Shown piece by piece: positions 1-7,784 of a DNA stretch of 46,083 nt. The number at the start of each line of letters is the position of its first letter. The first letter of the stretch is position 1. This DNA comes from CAKSQF01 sp051868045 (GTDB lineage: Bacteria > Bacillota > Clostridia > Oscillospirales > CAG-272): the NCBI GenBank assembly GCA_051868045.1, contig JBJDZN010000009.1, forward strand, positions 1 to 46,083, written 5' to 3'. A model generated the notes under the pieces. The model had not been told where the DNA came from. It worked only from the letters and a program-made list of their open reading frames with translations, and did not search any database. The translations under genes were made by a program, and so were the position numbers.

Positions 1-26
1 CCGGTGTGCGGTCGTAGTATGGTTTT

Positions 27-55
27 GACCGATCCTCTTCGGTCGGAATTTTTTT
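27..55 (+). terminator. Candidate intrinsic terminator at left edge
   Basis: A 6-bp stem, GACCGA (27-32) with TCGGTC (39-44), encloses a 6-nt loop and is followed by a run of seven T (49-55). Polarity fits termination of a plus-strand gene arriving from left of the window. On the minus strand, downstream of rpe, the hairpin has no T-run. The stem is short, so confidence is moderate. Confidence 0.45.
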
Positions 56-713
56 ATACATTTCCACGGAGATTGCCGATGACCGCCGCATAGTCGTCCG
101 CCTTAAAGATCGCCGATCCGGCAACCAGCACGTTTACCCCTGATGTCCGCACGACCTCTGCGTTGCCGACTCCGATGCCGCCGTCCATTTCAATGTCAAA
201 GGAAAGCCCCATGGAATCCCGCATGAGGGCGACTTTTTTTGCCTTCTCCGGGGCGATGGGCATAAATTTCTGCCCTCCGAAACCGGGTTCTACCGACATA
301 ATCAGTACCATGTCCACCGTATCGAGATAGGGAAGAAGGACGTCAGGATCGGTAGCGGGCTTCAGGGCGATGCCTGCACGGCATCCCGCCTGACGGATGG
401 CTTGAATGGTTTCCGCTACATGGTCGGTTGCCTCATAATGAAAACAGATCAGATCGGCTCCCGCCTTGGCAAAATCGGCAATGTATCGGATGGGTTCGGT
501 AATCATCAGATGAACATCGAAAAAGAGGGCGGATTTCTCCCGGATGCAGCGATAAACGGGCGCACCAAAGGAGATGTTGGGAACAAAGATGCCGTCCATG
601 ACGTCAATGTGAAGCCAGTCGGCACCGGCATCTGCCACTGCGGCGACCTCCTCGGAAAGCCTTCCGAAGTCTGCGGATAGAATCGACGGGGCAATGTGAA
701 TTTTCTTTTCCAT
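54..713 (-). CDS. rpe: Ribulose-phosphate 3-epimerase
   Basis: This 219-residue protein interconverts ribulose 5-phosphate and xylulose 5-phosphate in the cytosolic pentose phosphate pathway. It opens with APSILSADF and has the expected single TIM-barrel length. Metal and catalytic residues are visible: H35 and D37 in LHIDVMDG, H68 in FDVHLM and D177 in EMDGGI, with the phosphate-binding VEPGFGGQ motif at 141-148. The frame stays open 204 nt further upstream. The start at 713 is chosen because the homologous protein begins there and AAAGGA lies 11 nt before it. It stands apart from the ispF operon behind a 320-bp gap, and I could not find a convincing promoter of its own. Confidence 0.96.
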   Translation of the reverse strand: MEKKIHIAPSILSADFGRLSEEVAAVADAGADWLHIDVMDGIFVPNISFGAPVYRCIREKSALFFDVHLMITEPIRYIADFAKAGADLICFHYEATDHVAETIQAIRQAGCRAGIALKPATDPDVLLPYLDTVDMVLIMSVEPGFGGQKFMPIAPEKAKKVALMRDSMGLSFDIEMDGGIGVGNAEVVRTSGVNVLVAGSAIFKADDYAAVIGNLRGNV

Positions 714-1033
714 GGGTTTTAATTTCCTTTCGAGGTAAAAAATCATTTTGAGCAAAAAGGCAAAGGGAGTGATCGGGGTCGGCGCATAACCGGGATTTTT
801 TTGGGAAATCCTTGAAAAACGATAATTTCGAGGGAAGTACAAGCCGACCGAAGGGGGTAACCGATGGGCGATCACGCCATATGATAGAGTAGGCAGACAA
901 AAGTGAAGATTCGGCATGAATTTCCAATCTGGATGTCAAAAATACAGGTCGTGGGATCGAAGATAATTGGAGGGGTCTTGCCTGCAAATACGGGGATGCA
1001 GCTGCTTGCGGCATCCCCGAGTCATTTTGGGGA
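714..1033. other. Intergenic region between ispF and rpe
   Basis: These 320 bases hold no supportable gene. The frame upstream of rpe is open for part of it but lacks a start with a ribosome binding site. The only clear structure is the inverted repeat at 991-1019 just downstream of ispF. A TTGACA sits on the minus strand near 936-941, but no acceptable -10 lies 16-18 bp from it. No T-box or recognised riboswitch motif was seen. Confidence 0.6.
991..1019 (-). terminator. 9-bp inverted repeat downstream of ispF
   Basis: CGGGGATGC (991-999) pairs perfectly with GCATCCCCG (1011-1019) around an 11-nt loop, 14 bases past the ispF stop. It probably ends the M18-ispD-ispF transcript, but only a weak T-rich stretch (TATTTG) follows on the minus strand, so it may instead protect the 3' end. 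Confidence 0.45.
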
Positions 1034-1513
1034 TCAGTCTTTGATCAGCAGGCAGACTGCCTGGGCGGCGATACCCAGCTTTTCTCCGGTAAAGCCCAGA
1101 CCTTCTTCGGTGGTTGCCTTGATGCTGACCCGATCGACATCGACACCGTATACCCCGGCAAGCCGCTCCCGCATTCCGGGAATGTAGCAAGCCAGCTTCG
1201 GTGCCTGAGCCAGAACGGTGGCGTCGATGTTGCCCACCCGATAGCCAAGGGCTTCGATCAAGGCTCTTGTGCGGGCGGCAAGTTCCAGACTGTCGGCTCC
1301 GCTGTAGGCGGGATCGGTGTCGGGAAAGTGCTTCCCGATGTCCCCCAGTGCCAGCGCACCCAGAACCGCATCCATGATGGCATGGGTCAGCACGTCGGCA
1401 TCGGAATGCCCCAGCAGTCCCTTGTCATGAGGAATTTCCACACCGCCGAGGATCAGCTTCCTGCCCTCCACCAAACGGTGAACGTCATATCCCTGTCCGA
1501 TCCGAATGTCCAT
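1034..1513 (-). CDS. ispF: 2-C-methyl-D-erythritol 2,4-cyclodiphosphate synthase
   Basis: IspF converts CDP-methylerythritol 2-phosphate to the cyclic diphosphate with release of CMP in the MEP isoprenoid pathway; the family forms cytosolic homotrimers. The 159-residue length is typical. The metal ligands are in place: D10 and H12 in the N-terminal GYDVHR motif and H44 after GHSDADVLTH. The C-terminal signature IKATTEEGLGFTG is present. It follows ispD with only a 3-nt gap, so the two consecutive-pathway enzymes are co-transcribed. IspE, which acts between them, is not in the window. Confidence 0.97.
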   Translation of the reverse strand: MDIRIGQGYDVHRLVEGRKLILGGVEIPHDKGLLGHSDADVLTHAIMDAVLGALALGDIGKHFPDTDPAYSGADSLELAARTRALIEALGYRVGNIDATVLAQAPKLACYIPGMRERLAGVYGVDVDRVSIKATTEEGLGFTGEKLGIAAQAVCLLIKD

Positions 1514-1516
1514 GAC

Positions 1517-2278
1517 TCACACTCCTTCGACTTTGATTTCATTCCGGTGACTGAGAATCGCCTCGGCAAACCAAAGGTCTTCTGGCGTGGTGACCTTCAG
1601 ATTGTCATATCCCGTGTTCACCAGTCGGACCGCAAATCCGGCGTGTTCGGCAAGGGAACAGTCGTCGGTTGCCTTGAAGTTGTCCTTCTCGGCGGTAACG
1701 GCGGCAGCACGGTAAAGATTAGCGTAGAAAACCTGAGGAGTCTGGACAAGCCAAAGCTTGTTTCGGTCAATGGTCTGTTCCACATATGCACTGAGATTGA
1801 CGGTTTTCGCCGTGTCCTTGCAGGGTGCGGCGGCAGATGCCGCGCGGGAGTCAAAGCCCGCCAGCATGACTTTCCGGATCTGTTCCGGTGTGATCAGGGG
1901 ACGGGCACCGTCGTGTATCGCTACGAAATCACAGTTGTCTGAAATGGCGGAAAATCCCTTCCATACCGATTCCTGACGGGTTTCCCCTCCGCTGACGATC
2001 GCTTTCAGCTTTTCGATGCCGTATTTTTTCAAAAGGGCGGGGTAGCGATCCTTTTCGTCCTCCCTGACCACCAGAACGATCTCGTCGATGAAATCGGATG
2101 CTTCGAAGGCAAGCAGAGAATAGACGATCATGGGCTTGCCGCAAAGCTCGAGAAACTGCTTCGTGGTGTCACACCCCATCCGGCTGCCTTTTCCGCCGGC
2201 AACAATGACGGCGGCGGTGCGGTGTGGGTGATTGGAGATTGCCCGGAGTCCCTCGCCGATACGGTCAAAGATGGACAT
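1517..2278 (-). CDS. ispD: 2-C-methyl-D-erythritol 4-phosphate cytidylyltransferase
   Basis: IspD transfers CMP from CTP to methylerythritol 4-phosphate in the MEP pathway. The nucleotide-binding signature AAVIVAGGKGSRMG lies at residues 22-35, with the conserved TTKQF lysine at 40. At 253 residues it carries about 20 extra residues before the usual start. That extension is supported by a strong ribosome binding site, AGGAGG, 9 nt before ATG 2278, lying inside the last codons of the upstream aminopeptidase gene. The two genes overlap by 14 nt, which suggests translational coupling. Confidence 0.95.
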   Translation of the reverse strand: MSIFDRIGEGLRAISNHPHRTAAVIVAGGKGSRMGCDTTKQFLELCGKPMIVYSLLAFEASDFIDEIVLVVREDEKDRYPALLKKYGIEKLKAIVSGGETRQESVWKGFSAISDNCDFVAIHDGARPLITPEQIRKVMLAGFDSRAASAAAPCKDTAKTVNLSAYVEQTIDRNKLWLVQTPQVFYANLYRAAAVTAEKDNFKATDDCSLAEHAGFAVRLVNTGYDNLKVTTPEDLWFAEAILSHRNEIKVEGV

Positions 2279-3611
2279 GATTCATTTCCTCCTCAATACG
2301 GTCGCATTCTACGGTGAATTCCCCATCTGCTCCCTGACGGATATCTGCTTCGTAAAACGCATGGGTGCCGGCAGTCAGATGGTCAAGATCTGCACAGCCC
2401 GCCGTCTCGTATGCCGAGTGCATGGCAAGCTGGGCAAGACCGATGTCCACGGTGGGAATGGCGACCCGGGTGTTTGAGATGTTTCCCAGCGTCGAGCCGC
2501 CGGCAATATCCGAACGGTTGGCAAAGGGCTGAACGGGAACGCCTGCTTTCCGGCAGATTTCGGAAAAAATGGCATCCGAAAGGGCATCAGTGGTATATCT
2601 TTGATTGGCATTGTACTTGATCACAATGCCGCAGTTCATGTAGGGCGCATTGTCGGCATCCGACAGCTCGGGATGATTGGGATGTCTGGCGTGGGCGTTG
2701 TCGGCGGACACCATGAAGGAGGATGCCAGCATCTTCAGATAGTCAGAACCTCCTACCGAAAGGGATGCGCAGATGCGGGTCAGGGTGTCGTACAGGAAGG
2801 TGGACGCCGCTCCCTGACGGGAAGCAGAGCCGGTTTCCTCATTGTCAAATACGGCATAAACCGGGACAACGCCGTCTGGCGCAGTAGCAGTGAGGAAACC
2901 ATCAAGGGTGCCGTATGCACACTCCAGATTGTCGATTCGGGGTGCGGCAAAGAATTCGTCCTGAAGCCCCAGAACCGTTCCGGGGGTGCGGTTGTATAAA
3001 AACAGATCGGAGGAGACGATGGATTCGGGGGATACTCCTGCGGCATCTGCGATCGTGCGGTTCAGAAGATCGCCGGAGGTCTGATCTCCGATGATCGGCA
3101 GCAAATCTACCTGGGGATTGTATCTGTACCCGTCGTTGATCTGGCGGTTGAAATGAATGCAGACATTGGGAATCACGGCAAGATCACGGGACAGCCGGAC
3201 CGTTTTCGAGATCAGCCGGTTTCCGTCCCGGACGACGACCCGTCCGGCAACCGACAGGGGACGGTCAAACCAGGAGGACAGAATCATTCCGCCGTAGCGT
3301 TCGATGTTCAGCTTGGTGTAGTGACCCAGCGTCACCATTACCCCCTGACTTTTGAGCTTGAACATGGGGGAATCGCTGTGGCTGGCGGCAATCCGGAAAG
3401 ACATGGGACGGGAAGTGGGAACCCGGAAGGCAATCAACGAGGACTGTCCCCTGGTGACAAAATATTTTCCGCCCGGGGTCAGCCTGTAATCATCGGATTC
3501 GCAGATTCGTTGATAGCCTGCTTCAAGGAGCCGATCGGACAGATTTTCGACTGCGTGATAGGCGGTGGGACTCTTCCCGATAAAATCAATCAGCTTGTGT
3601 ACGGAACTCAT
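2265..3611 (-). CDS. M18 family aminopeptidase (aspartyl aminopeptidase-like)
   Basis: This 448-residue cytosolic metallopeptidase removes N-terminal residues, in this family typically acidic ones, from peptides. M18 features are visible: the first metal-binding histidine and aspartate in ASHSDSP (about H78, D80), a bridging aspartate in PRIDNLE (about D227), the catalytic/metal DNEETGS cluster (256-262), D303 in SADNAH and the late histidine H398 in AMHSAYET. Length matches bacterial family members. ATG 3611 is chosen over an upstream in-frame start because homologues begin close to SSVHKLIDFI; AGGG lies 11 nt before it. It is first in an operon with ispD and ispF, an association with no obvious metabolic logic. 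Confidence 0.92.
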   Translation of the reverse strand: MSSVHKLIDFIGKSPTAYHAVENLSDRLLEAGYQRICESDDYRLTPGGKYFVTRGQSSLIAFRVPTSRPMSFRIAASHSDSPMFKLKSQGVMVTLGHYTKLNIERYGGMILSSWFDRPLSVAGRVVVRDGNRLISKTVRLSRDLAVIPNVCIHFNRQINDGYRYNPQVDLLPIIGDQTSGDLLNRTIADAAGVSPESIVSSDLFLYNRTPGTVLGLQDEFFAAPRIDNLECAYGTLDGFLTATAPDGVVPVYAVFDNEETGSASRQGAASTFLYDTLTRICASLSVGGSDYLKMLASSFMVSADNAHARHPNHPELSDADNAPYMNCGIVIKYNANQRYTTDALSDAIFSEICRKAGVPVQPFANRSDIAGGSTLGNISNTRVAIPTVDIGLAQLAMHSAYETAGCADLDHLTAGTHAFYEADIRQGADGEFTVECDRIEEEMNHVHL

Positions 3612-3716
3612 GAGGATGTTGACCCTGCCTTTCTTCGGCTGTGCGGCGGATTCCCGATGTGAGAGTCGGAATCCCTTTGAGCCGGGCATTTCTTGCCAAT
3701 TTTTTGTATTATCCGT

Positions 3717-3745
3717 ATTTTATCACAAAATCCCCGAATATGCAA
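3717..3745 (-). promoter_or_regulatory. Sigma-A-type promoter for the M18-ispD-ispF operon
   Basis: On the minus strand TTGCAT (3745-3740) is followed after 17 bp by TAAAAT (3722-3717). The predicted leader to the start at 3611 is about 100 nt. Confidence 0.6.
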
Positions 3746-3827
3746 GGGAAAATTGAATGTTTATAAAAAATATCGAAAGCGTTTACAAAAAATTCAGAAC
3801 TCTCTCGAAAATTGTGAATTTTGGGCA

Positions 3828-3856
3828 TTGATTTCGACACAAATATATGCTATAAT
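3828..3856 (+). promoter_or_regulatory. Sigma-A-type promoter of the Big2 lipoprotein gene, with Spo0A box
   Basis: TTGATT (3828-3833) and TATAAT (3851-3856) are separated by exactly 17 bp. An exact Spo0A-box 7-mer, TTCGACA, spans 3833-3839 and so overlaps the last base of the -35 element and the start of the spacer. A bound regulator there would be expected to block polymerase; that is inference. Confidence 0.7.
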
Positions 3857-3929
3857 AGGCACAAGAAAGGGTTTGACTATAAGGCAAATCGCTTTCTGAA
3901 TGATCCTGACTGAAAGGAATGAATTTGGT

Positions 3930-6056
3930 ATGAATAGAATCGGCAGAATTCTCCTCGTCCTGTTTTGTGTGCTGATGACAGTTTGTTTGTTTGCCTCCTG
4001 CGGCGGTGATAAGAATCCGTCGGATAGCGACGACACGGAAAAGAACTCCCAAAGCGACAGCACGACGCAGCCTCCCGTTTCCGATAAAAATCAGACGGGA
4101 CTGAGCATCAGCGAAGCCACCCTGACCCTTGCAACCGGCGAAACGCATCAGTTGACGGTTATCAATCTCTCCACCGGCAATCCTACGGCGAATGTGACCT
4201 GGAAATCGGATAATACTTCAGTCGTAACCGTCTCTGCCAAAGGCGAGGTCAAGGGCATTACGGACGGAACCGCAACCGTTACCGCAACTTCGCTGGACGA
4301 AAAATACCATGTGAGCTGCTATGTTACCGTCAGCTCCAAGCCTACCGTCATTGAACTCAGCGAAACCGAGATCAGTCTCTCCATCGGACAGACCCATCAG
4401 ATTATGGCACAGCTTGTCCCCGCACGTACCGATACGTCCGTTGAATTTATCTGGGAATCCACGGTTCCCTCTGTTGCCACCGTTGATGATAACGGCGTGA
4501 TCACCGCCCTTCGTAAGGGTACGACAAGCATCACTGTCCGTTGCGGCGAACTGTATGAGATCTGCACGGTTACTGTTGTGGTTCCTGCCACCTCCCTGAC
4601 CCTCGATGACAGTGAAGTCACTCTGGATGCCGGCATGAGCAGACAGCTTACTTATCAGATTGCTCCTGCCGATACCTCCGATAAAACCATTACATGGACC
4701 ACTTCCGATGAAACCATTGCAACGGTAGATTCCTTCGGAATCGTTCGCGGCATCTCTGAAGGCGAAGCTGTCATCAAGGCAACCACGTCCAACGGGCTGA
4801 GCGCAACCTGCAAGATTATCGTTACCGAATCGGTTCAGTCGATCTTCCTGGACGCAAGCGAACTGACGCTGGAGCTTGGCGGAACAAGACAGCTTGTGGC
4901 AACACTGGTACCTGCCGGTTCCGCAGATGTCATCTGGACCTCTTCCGACGCATCGGTTGTGTCGGTTGACCCCGAGGGCAATCTGACTGCGGTTAAGGTG
5001 GGTCTGGCAGTGATTTCTGCACAGACCACAGACGGAAAGTCGGCAACCTGTGTCGTCAGCGTGGTCAATACCTCCGTGTCGATTACCTTCGATCCTGCTG
5101 AAGTGACCCTGTATAAGGGCAGTTCTCTGGAACTGAAGCCTATCATTACCCCTGAGAATTATCAGGATACCTACACCTGGACCTCCTCCGACCGTTTGGT
5201 TGTTCAGGTCAGCAACAGCGGCGTTCTGACCGCCAAGGGAATCGGAACTGCAACCGTCACCGTCACCGGTGCGACCGGAATTTCCGCCAGCATCAAGGTT
5301 ACCGTAGAAAAAGCGGCAGAGGTCGTCAATGTGACGGGAATTACCATTGATTCAACGATTATTGAGGTAAGAGAAGGCGAATTTGCGGACATTCCCGTTA
5401 CCATCACCCCTGCAAATGCCACCGATACCAGTGTGACCTATCAGATTCTTACCTCTAACTGCACTTCCATCAAAATCAAAGACGGAAAGATCTTCGCAGT
5501 CAGTACCGGCACCTATGCTCAGATTGTTGCCGTATCTTCCAACGGAATTCAGTCGAATGTTGCCATGGTCCGTGTCCTTCCCATCAGCGATACGCTTAAG
5601 AATCAGGCAATCAATGACTACACCCTTCTTTTGAACGCAGAGAACGATCGGCATTCCACTAATCTGTCTGCGATCGACCAGAAGTATGCCGCTGAGATCA
5701 AGTCTTATGAGGATCTTCTGAACGACATCGGACTGACAGAGGAAAGCTACAAGCAAAGATCTGCCGAACTGACAGACAGCCTTGCACAGTGGCAGGGAAA
5801 ATACGATCAGGCGGTAGCAGAAGGTGATCAGGCAGCTGCGACCGAAGCCGGGAATCAGATCGCATCCATTCGTGCTGAGCAAACGGCACTGGATGAAAAA
5901 TGGGAAGCCAATCGGGATAATATCCAATTGATTCAGGGCTGGCTGGATGAGGTCAACGGCAAGAAAAATGCCGAAGTCCAGGCGGAAAATGCCCGCTATC
6001 AGGATGCAGTCGATACCCTCAACGAAGAGTACGATTATATTCAGAAGTATCTTTGA
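3930..6056 (+). CDS. Surface lipoprotein with six Big2-type Ig-like domains
   Basis: The start at 3930 has AAAGGA 11 nt upstream and opens a lipoprotein signal peptide with lipobox LFASC (C24), so the mature protein is predicted to be anchored on the outer face of the membrane. After an Asp/Ser/Thr-rich linker, six repeats of about 80 residues follow (roughly 56-137, 138-218, 219-300, 301-380, 381-460, 465-555). Each has the Big2 pattern of a beta-rich start, a W-x-S-S/T-D core and a G-x-A/T-x-V/I-T/S ending. The sixth is the most divergent. Residues 560-708 are charged and heptad-like, a predicted coiled coil. Big2 arrays are common in adhesins and wall-associated proteins. No catalytic domain, sortase motif or wall-binding domain is visible, so the partner is unknown. 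Confidence 0.85.
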   Translation: MNRIGRILLVLFCVLMTVCLFASCGGDKNPSDSDDTEKNSQSDSTTQPPVSDKNQTGLSISEATLTLATGETHQLTVINLSTGNPTANVTWKSDNTSVVTVSAKGEVKGITDGTATVTATSLDEKYHVSCYVTVSSKPTVIELSETEISLSIGQTHQIMAQLVPARTDTSVEFIWESTVPSVATVDDNGVITALRKGTTSITVRCGELYEICTVTVVVPATSLTLDDSEVTLDAGMSRQLTYQIAPADTSDKTITWTTSDETIATVDSFGIVRGISEGEAVIKATTSNGLSATCKIIVTESVQSIFLDASELTLELGGTRQLVATLVPAGSADVIWTSSDASVVSVDPEGNLTAVKVGLAVISAQTTDGKSATCVVSVVNTSVSITFDPAEVTLYKGSSLELKPIITPENYQDTYTWTSSDRLVVQVSNSGVLTAKGIGTATVTVTGATGISASIKVTVEKAAEVVNVTGITIDSTIIEVREGEFADIPVTITPANATDTSVTYQILTSNCTSIKIKDGKIFAVSTGTYAQIVAVSSNGIQSNVAMVRVLPISDTLKNQAINDYTLLLNAENDRHSTNLSAIDQKYAAEIKSYEDLLNDIGLTEESYKQRSAELTDSLAQWQGKYDQAVAEGDQAAATEAGNQIASIRAEQTALDEKWEANRDNIQLIQGWLDEVNGKKNAEVQAENARYQDAVDTLNEEYDYIQKYL

Positions 6057-6085
6057 TCCTCTGATCAAAAGACCATGAACCAAGC

Positions 6086-6131
6086 CCCGGGCAAAACCCT
6101 TCAAATCGCATTTTGAAGGGTTTTGCCCGGG
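6086..6131 (+). terminator. Terminator hairpin after the Big2 lipoprotein gene
   Basis: Bases 6086-6105 are perfectly complementary to 6112-6131: a 20-bp stem with a 6-nt loop, 30 nt past the stop codon. The following T-run is short (ATTTTC). The stem is unusually long for an intrinsic terminator. Confidence 0.7.
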
Positions 6132-6269
6132 ATTTTCAGATGGAACGATAGACGATTTGATCAAATGTCCGATGAGATGCTTGAAAACAGGACCGTGGCG
6201 CAACGAAAGTCAGCTATGATGAACGGTTGAAGAAGTTTTCTCATGATCAGTGGTGTGATTCTGAATAAT

Positions 6270-6322
6270 CCCCATAGTGCAGTCTTGAAGCTTTCGCTGT
6301 TTCAAGGGTCCGCTCTATGGGG
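6270..6322 (-). terminator. Hairpin downstream of cotJC
   Basis: CCCCATAG (6270-6277) pairs with CTATGGGG (6315-6322), and an inner block CTTGAA (6284-6289) pairs with TTCAAG (6301-6306), separated by unpaired bases. It lies about 60 nt beyond the cotJC stop and probably ends that operon. It is followed on the minus strand by ATTATT, not a strong T-run. Confidence 0.5.
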
Positions 6323-6383
6323 AATATCTTATCGTGGGGGGTTGTAACCTATCGGTCTGCGCTTCGGCATCAGGCAGATGCGC

Positions 6384-6983
6384 TTACTTGTCGAAGGCAG
6401 GGTTGTAGGCATAGAAGTTCTTCTTGTCGGAGAAGCACTCTTGAGTCAGACGGATCGCATCGCCGAAACGCTGATAGTGTACGATCTCCCGCTCACGCAG
6501 GAACTTGATAGGGTCCCGAACGTCGGGATCGTCCACCAGACGCAGAATGTTGTCGTAGGTGACTCTTGCCTTTTGTTCTGCCGCCAGATCCTCATGCAGA
6601 TCGGCAAAGACGTCGCCGGTGACCTGCAGGGTAGAGGCAGAGAAGGGAACACCGGATGCCGCCTGAGGATAGACACCCGTGGTGTGGTCAATAAAGTAGG
6701 TGTCGAAGCCGCTTTTCTTGATCTGCTCTTCGGTCAGGTTTCTCGTCAATTGGAAAATGATCGCAGAAACCATCTCCAAATGCGCAAGTTCCTCAGTGCC
6801 GACATCTGTCAGTATTCCTGCCACACGACGGTCGGGCATCGAATAACGCTGCTGAAGGTAACGGGTTGCCGCACCGGCTTCGCCGTCGGGTCCGCCGATC
6901 TGACTGATGATGAATCTCGCAATTGCCGGATTGGGATTCTTGATCTTTACCGGGTACTCCAATCTTTTCTCATAAATCCACAT
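6384..6983 (-). CDS. cotJC: Spore coat protein CotJC (manganese catalase family)
   Basis: This 199-residue protein belongs to the dimanganese catalase family and in spore formers is an inner spore-coat component made in the mother cell. The four-helix-bundle metal ligands are visible: E35 in GPDGEAGAATRYL, E65 and H68 in GTEELAHLEM, a second helix pair around DLHEDLAAEQKAR, and EREIVHYQRF near the C-terminus. It is the last gene of cotJABC, with a 3-nt gap after cotJB. Whether it retains catalase activity cannot be told, though the ligand set looks complete. The 3' end contains a TGTCGAA match (6389-6395), judged a chance coding occurrence. Confidence 0.95.
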   Translation of the reverse strand: MWIYEKRLEYPVKIKNPNPAIARFIISQIGGPDGEAGAATRYLQQRYSMPDRRVAGILTDVGTEELAHLEMVSAIIFQLTRNLTEEQIKKSGFDTYFIDHTTGVYPQAASGVPFSASTLQVTGDVFADLHEDLAAEQKARVTYDNILRLVDDPDVRDPIKFLREREIVHYQRFGDAIRLTQECFSDKKNFYAYNPAFDK

Positions 6984-6986
6984 AGA

Positions 6987-7259
6987 TCAGTTCGCCTCCA
7001 ATTCCCAGGGCCACGGGGTTTTGACCCATGTCCAGCCGTCGTCGCCGGTGACTCCGGAATGAGTCAGCGGTCCGAAAAGCGATTCATATTTTTCCTTAGC
7101 TTCCCGGGCTTTCTCGGTCATCTTTTGGTGATATTCGAGTGCCTCGGAGCAGTTGTATCCGTCCAGATACATTGCTGCCTCCAGTGCCGCAAAATCATAG
7201 GCACGGATTTTGTTCAGCAGATCTCTCTGTTCGGGACATCCCATAATCGGTACGCTCAT
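6987..7259 (-). CDS. cotJB: Spore coat protein CotJB
   Basis: This small acidic 90-residue protein matches CotJB, a structural coat protein needed with CotJA and CotJC for normal coat composition. Family features include the N-terminal LLNKIRAYDFAALEAAMYLD segment, the NCSEALEYHQKM stretch and the tryptophan-rich end WTWVKTPWPWE. The start overlaps the cotJA stop by 4 nt in an ATGA arrangement, indicating translational coupling. Confidence 0.93.
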   Translation of the reverse strand: MSVPIMGCPEQRDLLNKIRAYDFAALEAAMYLDGYNCSEALEYHQKMTEKAREAKEKYESLFGPLTHSGVTGDDGWTWVKTPWPWELEAN

Positions 7260-7555
7260 ACTTTTCCACTGCCTCCTCTTCTCCCTGCCAGAAAGGGTTT
7301 GTTCAACTCACGAAAGAGGGTGGCATTCTGTAATGCCTCTGCCGGCTCATACAAACAGTCCCATTTCTGATAGGGAAGATAAGCCATGGCGAGAGAGGGG
7401 TAGTCGCAGCTGTTGGGGGGATATTCTGCCGAGGGCGTGCAATTGCAGTTCTGATCCGATACCCTCATATCCTGTCTTTTCCGTGTTCCCCCTTGAGTGA
7501 CGCCCATATATCCTGCCCGCATATTGCGACAGGCACAGGCTCTTTGATAGTCCAT
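7256..7555 (-). CDS. cotJA: Spore coat protein CotJA
   Basis: At 99 residues this is slightly longer than typical CotJA. The diagnostic C-terminal half is clear: SLAMAYLPYQKWDCLYEP followed by ALQNATLFRELNKPF. The N-terminal half is cysteine-rich and basic (CACRN, then a second cysteine cluster NCNC), which is consistent with a coat protein that could be cross-linked. ATG 7555 is chosen because AAAGGA lies 11 nt upstream; an ATG four codons earlier directly abuts that site and is unlikely. First gene of cotJABC, preceded by a sigma-K-like promoter. Confidence 0.88.
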   Translation of the reverse strand: MDYQRACACRNMRAGYMGVTQGGTRKRQDMRVSDQNCNCTPSAEYPPNSCDYPSLAMAYLPYQKWDCLYEPAEALQNATLFRELNKPFLAGRRGGSGKV

Positions 7556-7621
7556 CCTTGTGACCATCCTTTCGGTTGTTTTATTCTTATGAAGGATCTT
7601 TTTCCATGATTTCCTTCTGTA

Positions 7622-7649
7622 TATCATATGCCGGGACCGATTTCCTTGT
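7622..7649 (-). promoter_or_regulatory. Sigma-K-like mother-cell promoter for cotJABC
   Basis: Minus-strand CATATGATA (7630-7622) matches the sigma-K -10 pattern CATAnnnTA. An AC dinucleotide (7649-7648) lies 17 bp upstream, the usual sigma-K -35 placement. The predicted leader to cotJA is about 57 nt. The pattern is degenerate, so this rests partly on the fit to a coat-protein operon. No good sigma-A promoter was found here. Confidence 0.45.
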
Positions 7650-7738
7650 CACAGGCAAAGGAAATGCCTTTGGTGGAAAAGTACAAAAAGTTTGCCCTTC
7701 AAAAAGCATACAATCGTCGGAATTTCAGCGAAAAACTC

Positions 7739-7767
7739 TTGACATCCACCAAAAAGTATGGTATACT
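7739..7767 (+). promoter_or_regulatory. Sigma-A-type promoter of the purine cluster
   Basis: A perfect TTGACA (7739-7744) and TATACT (7762-7767) are 17 bp apart. Transcription should start near 7774, giving a leader of about 100 nt before purE. No other strong promoter was seen inside the purine cluster, so this probably drives most of it. Confidence 0.85.
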
Positions 7768-7784
7768 CAGTTAGATCGAAATGA

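Larger units (their letters stand above)
3612..3929. other. Divergent intergenic region with two promoters
   Basis: These 318 bases separate the minus-strand M18 operon from the plus-strand Big2 lipoprotein gene and become strongly AT-rich in the middle. They hold one promoter for each direction (listed separately), with -35 elements about 82 bp apart, and a Spo0A box in the rightward promoter. No gene is supported here. Confidence 0.7.
6057..6383. other. Convergent intergenic region with two large hairpins
   Basis: No gene is supported in these 327 bases between the convergent Big2 lipoprotein and cotJ genes. They contain the 20-bp perfect hairpin at 6086-6131 and the two-block hairpin at 6270-6322, each placed just downstream of one transcription unit. 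Nothing else recognisable lies between them. Confidence 0.7.

Noticed and set aside
37..853. CTTCGGTCGG at 37-46 and its complement at 844-853 flanking rpe
   Set aside because: The match is only 10 bp with no target-site duplication or transposase nearby. The left copy is already explained as part of a terminator stem.
714..917. In-frame 68-residue N-terminal extension of Rpe
   Set aside because: Ribulose-phosphate epimerases start where ATG 713 is, and a good ribosome binding site precedes that ATG.
924..950. TTGACA on the minus strand as a -35 for rpe
   Set aside because: No acceptable -10 hexamer occurs 16-18 bp downstream.
6389..6395. TGTCGAA Spo0A-box match in the cotJC 3' coding end
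   Set aside because: It lies inside coding sequence. A 7-mer is expected about five or six times by chance on both strands of a window this size, so coding matches carry no weight.
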